NCBI RefSeq assembly: GCF_040436345.1
Contig: NC_133230.1
Span: forward strand, 11,542,197-11,606,196
Source of the DNA: Pagrus major
Lineage: Eukaryota; Chordata; Actinopteri; Spariformes; Sparidae
DNA: 64,000 bases
Reading direction: 5' to 3'
Part shown: in pieces, positions 51,201-60,200 of the stretch
Position numbering within the stretch: position 1 is the stretch's first letter
Layout: the number at the start of each line of letters is the position of its first letter
Notes under the pieces: model-generated
Told to the model about the DNA's origin: nothing
The model's database searches: none
Seen by the model: the letters and a program-made list of their open reading frames with translations, nothing else
Translations under genes and position numbers: made by a program

Positions 51201-54200
51201 CTGAGTGAGCACCCAAACAAACAGAACAGACCTCTGCACTGATTACATGATTACATCTAAATCCATCTGCGTGTCTCTGCCTTCATTTTGCAGTTTGTTG
51301 CACAGATGCTTTGTCACTTAGGAAACAACAAGCAGTTTAAGAAAATAAACAGTTTTTTAAAGAGGCAATCAGGCCAGTCATGATTCTCAATCTAAACTGT
51401 GATCTTTGTTCTCCATTTTGAAATGTCCTGTAGACTGTAGCCAGACTTGACATGGCCCATGATTTTCTCAGTTCACACCACTGAAACACACCATTGCATT
51501 AAAGATCGTTCTCTTTAGCACAAGCTCCTCGTTTGGCGCGTTGCTGGCTGTAACTGAGTTGCATTATTTACAATATGTCACCAAAGGAAGAGCCGCCTGA
51601 AGTCATTCGTCCGATCGGCGTTGCCATCTAGTTGGCTGCATCATTCTAAGGGTTTGTTCGTGTAGAGTGGTCGGGCAGCGTCAGTGAGGTTATGTGAATC
51701 TTGGAAACAAAAGAGGACATTGAATAAAAGGACATTAATCTTTCTGATTCGCCTGGAAATAAGATCATGGATGCCGTCTGATCTAAATGCTATTTCGAAA
51801 AGGCCTTAAAATGTCCATGACAGTGAACTGTTTGTTCCCTTTATTTTTTTTTAGGTGCCTCATTGTTGGGTCATAAACAACACAATTAAACTAGAGACAA
51901 TCTTGTGATGGGATCAGGGCTGCAGATAGTTTTGTCTGAGCTCATTACAATATAATCACCAAAGTCCCCCCAGCATATTATCTTGTGGGTTAGATGGCTG
52001 GAAGTGATTAGGCCCTCTCATGACCCATTTTCTAGGACAACTGACCTGGTGTCACCGTTGGCGGACCTGGATGTCCCCGTTCCAACCCATAACTGCTTAG
52101 TAGTCAATGCTCCATTATTGCGTGAGTACCCTGTATCCCTCTTCTAACCTGCTCTTCACCTGTAAAGTTGTGATAAACTAAGATTCTCAATTTAGCATGT
52201 ACAGTGTAATTACTTTTTATTTTGAGTATTTCATTCTGTGGCAGAAGACGATTGAAGAGTGCAGTGCTTTTGTAGCGTTGCTCCCAAATGTGATCCTTGA
52301 ACACAACTCCTAAATAGTTTGTGCAAGTAAAGGTAACTTAATCCTTATAAGTTGTGAGCAGTAATGCACAATAAAAGCAATTTGTTGTTAATGATTATAC
52401 ACATGATTTATGTCCCTTCAGGCACTTTTATCACAAGAGACAATGACACCGTTAAGGAGGCGCATAAGGAGATAAGTGTCAGAGAAAGGTCATAGGTTAA
52501 GTGCAGAACAACAACCCTGCAGATGATCTGCTGAAACACTTTAATGAGCCTTCAACACTAAACGAAGGAAAAACAGGTATAAAAACTAAAGGATAAGTAC
52601 TACATGACTCCTGAGGCATTCCCTCACTGAGACCAAGCTGTACAGTTCGGTCCACTGGAGCCTGTTAACCCCATCTGAACTCCACGCGCCCAAGCTAGCA
52701 GTCACCAGCGTGTGGTCGGAGGCTGGACATGCCACACACAACCGCAGAGTCAATGAAAAGCCTGTTCCTCAACACAGACGAGACCATGCCAGGAGGCAGC
52801 AGAGCCAGGCGGTGGAAACATCGGCTATTTCTCGACATTGTACAATCAAAAGAAGACCTCGAGCATGAGAGCCCTTCCTCCATCGGGACGTCATTAAGAA
52901 GAAACTGGCACCGATGCTTTTGTTTCGGTACGCGAGGGAGACACGGTTTGTCTGCAGGAGAGAAACCAGCAGCAGGAAGAATAGAAGCATTTAAAGATCT
53001 TTAATGAGAACAACCTGTGAAACCAATTTTTGATTTGAAGCATTTGGTTTGGATTAATTCTCTGAAATGAATTTCCACCCTTGAGTAAAAGCTTCTGTCG
53101 AGCCTGCAACACAAACCGACACAACAGACTAAAAGGGCAGTGAGACTTTCAAAAAACTCCTAATAGAGAAACCACACTGCTGCAGAACATTATCCCAGAC
53201 ACAAAGCAGCTATTGTAGCTGTGTGTGGATTGACTGAACAGTGTGTGTGTCCATGTGCAAGAGTGGTGAAAGAAAAGGAGGATTGTTAAAAGCATCTTTT
53301 TTCATGCAGCAAAAATCCTCAAACATCTTGTGGTCATCTGCACAAAGTATCTCACTCACACAATCACAGAACAAGGTTGTTTTTTGCACATCAGGCGTTC
53401 AGCTGCTCTTAAAACAGCACGTCCACAATGACATACACATGCCTCACAACACCTGAATACCTGTAACACCTTTTAGCCTTGGCAGCATAAATTTTTCATG
53501 CAGACACTGACATAAGTCTATAAAGGAGAGATGTTTCGGATGCCTTCACAGGGAGGTGGCCTGTCGGGACTTGAGAAATGGAAGCTGCTGATTTAACACC
53601 TTCACCAGACCCACACTCGACCTTATATAGGCTGTGTATGTGCAAAAAAAAACAAAAAAAAAAAAAAAAGGACCCAGATTCTTTAATATCTATGGAATCA
53701 GCAAAGTATATTGTGTGAGAAAAAAGACATAATATTGGTGGCCGGAAGGTGTTCGAAGGAGAATCTGCCCAAAGGCTCGTGAACTGTGAATTTCAAATAT
53801 TCAGTTGCAGCTGGTTTTCCTAGGGGTGGGACAAAATATCTGAACGGAAAGATATTATCTTAGTTCCTTTTGCAATGGGTTGTCAATATACTGGTGCAAC
53901 TCTTAACATATTCCCCCAGTCCAGTCTCATGCAAAAGCATGTAATAAACTTGCTGATTCACTGGAGTTCAGCGTGCAAGGGTGACAGTTTGGATCGCCAA
54001 GGCGCAAAAAGTGCAAGTGTGTATGAAGGTGGAGATTTCTAGGCAATTCAAAGAGCCAGAAACTTCAGGTGGAGGGTGGGGACTATTGGGTGGTTTATTC
54101 ATAGGATTTCCACCCAGGCGACCAGGGTTTGAGTGAGGCAGACAGCCTGTGGTGACTGTTTTAGGGAAGCAGTCGTTTTAAGTGAAACCATCATCTTTCC

Positions 54201-57200
54201 CTCAAACTAACCAAGTAGTTTTGGTACCTTTATTTTTAAGTCTAACCAAACATTATGTTGTTTTTTTTTTATTGGTAATTGACCATGGAAGAGACCGTGC
54301 TGTTTTCACATATAGACAAGGCCAAACACGACAATATAACAGTGGTCTGGCGGGTCTATTACACGGTTTGATGTGATATTGGGTTGCACTACTTCATGAC
54401 TCCTCATGGTGGCTGTTATAAGATTTATACTCACGAACTGCATTATATTAAAGAATGTTACTCATAACTGTCTATAGCGAGCTCTCCCCTCCCATTCACA
54501 TGTACACTCCCCTGAGCTATAAATAAAGGAACAAGGAACTGTTCAGCGGACTCTCTCAGTTCTCTGAGCAGGGTGCCCTTTGTACAAAGCTACTCTCTGT
54601 GTCTGACTCGTCTTTTTTGAATCTCTCCATAGCGTGGTCATGAGTTTCCAGGCTAATTGCTGAATTCTCCTGACATAAAACTTGGTCCTTCGAGCCGGAT
54701 TCGAACCAGCGACCTAAGGATGACTCAGAAGTCACAAGAGGAAATAATTTTGCGGATGTTTCAGCTAAAGCAGCCGCGCAAAGCACTCAGACATCAGAAT
54801 GACAAGCATTAATGTTAGAAAACACAGACATAGACCTCGATATTCTAACAGACGCACAAAAATCATCCCCAGTAGCAGAACAAAAGGCTTGGCAAAAGAG
54901 AGGAGCAGCGGCAGACAATAAAGGAATACTTAAAATAGAAGGCAAACCAATTTTACCTAAATCCCTACATCAAGCTGCATGTTTAGTGAGTCATGGGAAG
55001 ACCCATGTCTCAACAGGAGGGATGGTAACATTAGTGAACACACACTATTATACTATAAATTTTGAAACTTCAGCGAAATCGTTCGTACAAAAGTGTATGA
55101 TATGCTTAAAAAATAACTCGCAAGGTAACATGAGGCCCAAGAGAGGACAATTCCCAACACCACCACACCCATTCCATACTATACATATGGATTTTATCGA
55201 GTTGTCAGAATCAAAGGAAGGAAAATACGCATTAGTGATAATAGATGCGTTCTCAAAATGGGTCGAAATATACCCTATGAAGAAAAACGATGCCATAAGT
55301 GTAGCACACAGACTGTGCTCACATTTCGTTCCAACATATGGCATCCCACAAATAATAAGATCTGATAACGGTACACATTTTGTAAATACCGTAATATCAA
55401 CCATGAGTGCGGTGCTGGGCATACAGCTAAAAAATCATTGCGCCTACCACCCACAGAGTGCAGGGCTGGTGGAACGAACTAACGGTACTATTAAACAAAG
55501 GCTTAGAAAAACCATGGAAGAGACAGGACGACCATGGAATGACTGCTGTAGTCTAGTAAAAATGTGGATGAGAATCACTAGAAGTGATAAAGGCCTAACA
55601 CCTTTCGAAATAGTACACGGGAGATCGTTTCCACTGCCACAGTTTAATGCAGACTTAACTAAAGCGGACAGGGAAAATACTCTAGCAGATTATATGAAGG
55701 AAACGTTGCAAATCAGAGAAGTGCAAGATGCAAACACAATACCAACAGAACCACTTTTGTCTCCCCCTAGGGTCCATGTTGGAGATTGGATTTTAGTCAA
55801 GACCATACAACGTCGCACGTGGCAAACACCTAGGTGGGACGGTCCGTACCAGGTACTACTAACGACACCAACAGCAGTGAAAATAGCTGAAAGAGCTACT
55901 TGGATACATCAAAGCCATTGTAAATTGGTTACAGAGGCGATCAAAAGTGTACGTAGTGATCAAGACTGGGAAATCACAGGGCAGCTTACTGGATAGTATA
56001 ACACACAAGGTGTATACATCTGGGAGCACAGACTTGTCTGGCACTGTTGATCCTAGCAGAAAAACTCACCGTGGATGCCCCCAAGGGCTAAACCCACCCT
56101 ACGTATTACTTGCAGGAGATCGACCCGACCGATTACAGAAAATGTCGTGGTTACTGGTATGGTTCTCACTTTCGTCCCTATCAATCATGGGACAAGGCAA
56201 CAGAGGATATTACAATCCTCGGCCGTCGAAATTGCAACGCAAACTGCTAAAAAACCCCTGCAACACCACAGACAACGACACCAGCCGCACGACCGAACAA
56301 TATTATTGTTACCAGAGAAATAACACCAAAACCTTAATTGTGTTCGAAAGAACTTACACAATAGGCGGATATAGCATACCTCAGTGGGCCGGTTACGTCT
56401 TCTATATTGACAGTAGTGGACTAAAGCAGACTCATCATTGGTGGGGACATGTGTTCGCACAAACAGGCTCCTGGTCCAGCAGCTCTTATGGCTGGTCAGG
56501 AAGAGCAAAAAAATGGAAAAAATGGGTAAAGTTTACTAAAGTTTCTGACACGCTGCAACTCCAATTAGATACCACATCTAATCCTCTGTCAAAACCAGAA
56601 CCGTTTGGAGAGTATCGAGACCCAGAGTGTCACGGTTTAACAGTGTGCGTGTGGCGACCCCATGCGACAGACCCATGCAACAACATGTTCCTATGTCCAA
56701 ACCTGACTAACAGTGCTGAGCCGTCACAACTACCAGACGTAACATCAGGCCCCAAATCCATCAGTCAGCACATTCACCAGGTATCTACACACGTCTCGTT
56801 AGAATTTGGAACTGCAAACAATCCTGGAATCGAGTTCAACGAAGCTAGAGATAACTCATGGTACCGTGCTCTTTTAGAAATATTGTCTGCCGGCCACGTT
56901 AACGAATCATGTTACGTCTGCTCCCTCATGCCTAGCACAGCTAGTGAATCTGCTCTTATCAAGCCAATACCGTACTCTTTGAACGAATCATTGTGTATAT
57001 TAAATGGTCTAGGACACAGGAGTGCCCCCGCAGGAAACTCCGCTAACTCAAGAGGAGAGCAAGATTCTTACTTCCAAGGGTGGTACAAAATGAACATAAC
57101 TGCTACACAGTGCGAATCATTTAATCACACCCCCATAAGAACCACGTTTACGGAGAATCAGTACAGACCAGTAATGACGGTGCCTCCTCAGCACATCCCC

Positions 57201-60200
57201 AAATCATTCTCATTATGCTTTGAGAGAAAGAACAATCGGGCTGATAATATAGGGGTGGGAGAATCACAACATTGTAACCTCACAGTCACAGCTACATGTG
57301 GAAGCAAGTGGAGTATCTCAAAGTGCGCCGTTCCAGGTTATGGTTACAGATGTAATGTTTCAGGTCACGTTGTGTATTGCCCCTCTGACGACGGCGGCAT
57401 AATGACTACTGATGGATTGTACATGTGTGGTAACAGGTTGTACTCTATACTACCCCCACACTGGCAGGGTAGATGTGGCGTTATATATTTAACACCAACC
57501 ATACAGCTATTTAGCAATTTGTCGTATTCCACTCACCATTACCCCCAGTACAGGCCAAAGCGTGAAGTCACATCATATGATAATCAACACTTAATGACAT
57601 CAGCAGGTACTAAATTTTTGTCAGGAACACTTCCATGGTGGGGAGTGGTAAACAACGCACACAACATTGATAAATTGCATGTACGCCTTGAGAATCTCAC
57701 TGCTATAGTAAGTGGAGGGTTTGCTGCACTCACACCATGGTCTGCAGCTGTACGTACTACCCTCATACAACACCAGATGGCGTTAGATCTCCTCCTAGCA
57801 TCACAGGGAGGACTCTGTCACATTATCGGTGACTTATGCTGCACATACATCCCCGACATATCTGGAAACATGACAGCAACTGTTGATCATTTGAATGACC
57901 TGTTAGCAAGCATGAAAAGAGAGGATGTCTTCGCAGGTTCCGGTTGGGATTGGTGGACCTGGTTGTCATGGGATTGGCGTAGTAAACTATTGACATTAGT
58001 GACCCCAGTTCTGGCAGTGATTGTTTTGTTATGCATTTGCACCACTTGCATTACACCATTAATAAAGAAATGTATTTCTAATCTGATTTCTATCAACATC
58101 CAAGCTGCTTTGATGCAGTACAGCCAATTGCCTCTCCACGATGACGCACAGGACAGTGCAGACTCGACATCGGACACATCTGGAGACGAGGCAGAAGACA
58201 CTGTGTGAATCTTGTTATCTGTAATATTATGACGACATAATTGAAACCTGTGAAGAGAGATTATGGTACTGATTTTCCCACTACAGAAGCCTGATTCACA
58301 CACCTGTAATTTTTGTATATACATGAACTGTTGTACTACAGTTATAAGTAACAACAGGAGGGAATGTTATAAGATTTATACTCACGAACTGCATTATATT
58401 AAAGAATGTTACTCATAACTGTCTATAGCGAGCTCTCCCCTCCCATTCACATGTACACTCCCCTGAGCTATAAATAAAGGAACAAGGAACTGTTCAGCGG
58501 ACTCTCTCAGTTCTCTGAGCAGGGTGCCCTTTGTACAAAGCTACTCTCTGTGTCTGACTCGTCTTTTTTGAATCTCTCCATAGCGTGGTCATGAGTTTCC
58601 AGGCTAATTGCTGAATTCTCCTGACAGTGGCGCTCACCAAATGAATGAAGGTAAAGCAAACTGCAGTTAACTTGCAGAGGAAGAGGTTGTTTTCAGATGT
58701 GTGCGTTTGTTTGTTGGTTGGTTTGTGAGCAGGATTACACAAAAACTACTGAACAGACTTCCACAAAACTTGGATGGAGGATGGGTCTCGGCCCAGAACA
58801 GACCCCACTAACTTTTGGTGCTGGTCCAGATTAAGGGACGGATGAAGGACTCACTTTCTTTAGCACTGAGAGGTTGGTTAATTTTTCAGGGAATAGTGCA
58901 TGGATCTTGATGAAAATCAGTTATTTTTAGGTGTATGAATGAGTACACAAGGGGATTTTCGGGCCTCTGCAGAGGTATGCAAGGTCCTAAATTTGTGCTG
59001 ATTTAAAAAAGACATAATGCTATCAGACATTGCAGTAAGACTAGTTTAATTTTCTGATTTAAAACCAAATTTAATATAATGTTCAAAATGTAACAGAGTC
59101 ACGAGAACTTTTAATGTGATGTAAAAAAGTTCCCCCATCAACCACAATCAACAAATGTTGGCGGGACTACACAGTGCACGACTGTGTGCACATTTCTCCT
59201 TTCCCTGTTACTGATAGCACACGGCGATAAAGCCGAGCAGCGAGGGCTGATATGAGTTTTTTATGATGACAGTCCTGCCGTGAGAAGCTCGCAAGTCTGT
59301 GCATTCCTTCTGAGGGCGCGCCCACCCTCTTCACAGACAGGGGGATCCGCCTCGCAGCGATAACACCACCCCGAGCCCCAAGACACTCCGCCTGCCTGTT
59401 CGACTGTGCAAGTGACAGCATGCGATGTGAGTCCCGCTGAGGCCAGGAATGTGAACCCACACTGCATATCATCTGGTGCACAGGTCCTGATGGGGTTTAT
59501 GAAGCAGGGAAGATGGTATGAGAGTTGGACGGTTTCAGGGAGGAACTTTGCCAAGGTGAGGAATGGAAGGCCCGGGGCATTATGGGGCGGATCCAACCTG
59601 GAGCTGGCAATGAAAAGTGCATGAAAGCATGCAACACCACGGAATAAGACAGAGTGCTGTCTGTTTTTATAAGTGTGGAATGTATTCCTGTTCAAAACAA
59701 ACTCAGGTGCTGATACACGGTGGGAAGAAAAGCTTTTCAGGGATGCAGATGGACAATAAAGTCAACACAACAACAACACTGAGGCGTCTCTTGAGCAACG
59801 CTTCCCCTCAGATCTGCCCACAGACTGTTTTCTGCCCATAATTATAAAGAGCTGATGACTCCAACTCACTTTTGCAATAGGAGCCTCATTTTCAATGAGT
59901 GTGCATTCAAAAACAAGAGTAATTAGCCACACATGGTGTTTACACTCTTGCGGTTATGAAAATATGGGGACTGGATAATTGTTGGATTTATGACCTTCAG
60001 ATGTGACTGAAGGCCAATTAAAGAGAGCGACGGCTGACTGCTCAACACTGTTTGTCTCCCTCTTCTGTTGTAGAAGCTGCACTACACAACATGAGGAAAC
60101 CTGATCCTCCACTATAATTCATTTTAAAGTCTAACTAGTAGCTGACAACCTCCTTCGCTCTAATCAGAGTTCAGACTACCGTGAGGAAGGGCCGGGGTCA

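Larger units (their letters stand above)
54414..58626 (+). mobile_element. Deleted gammaretrovirus-like provirus (LTR-PBS-RNase H remnant-IN-env-LTR)
   Basis: A 4.2-kb provirus in antisense to plec, in intron 1. Order: 262-bp LTR, 7-nt gap, primer-binding site, RNase H C-terminal remnant with a stop, integrase region, open env, short polypurine tract, 262-bp LTR. The gammaretrovirus-like assignment rests on the env CxxC in SU and CX6CC in TM, and on an IN-env overlap. gag, protease, RT and most of RNase H are missing, so it cannot replicate alone. LTRs that look identical point to a recent insertion. It could be mobilised by a full-length relative elsewhere in the genome (inference). Confidence 0.93.

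Noticed and set aside
54683..54721. A tRNA gene on the minus strand
   Set aside because: Only the 3' half of tRNA-Tyr is present and it sits at the primer site of an LTR element.
59261..59695. 144-codon minus-strand frame upstream of the provirus as a possible plec first exon
   Set aside because: No donor in phase 1 before its end and no recognisable domain.
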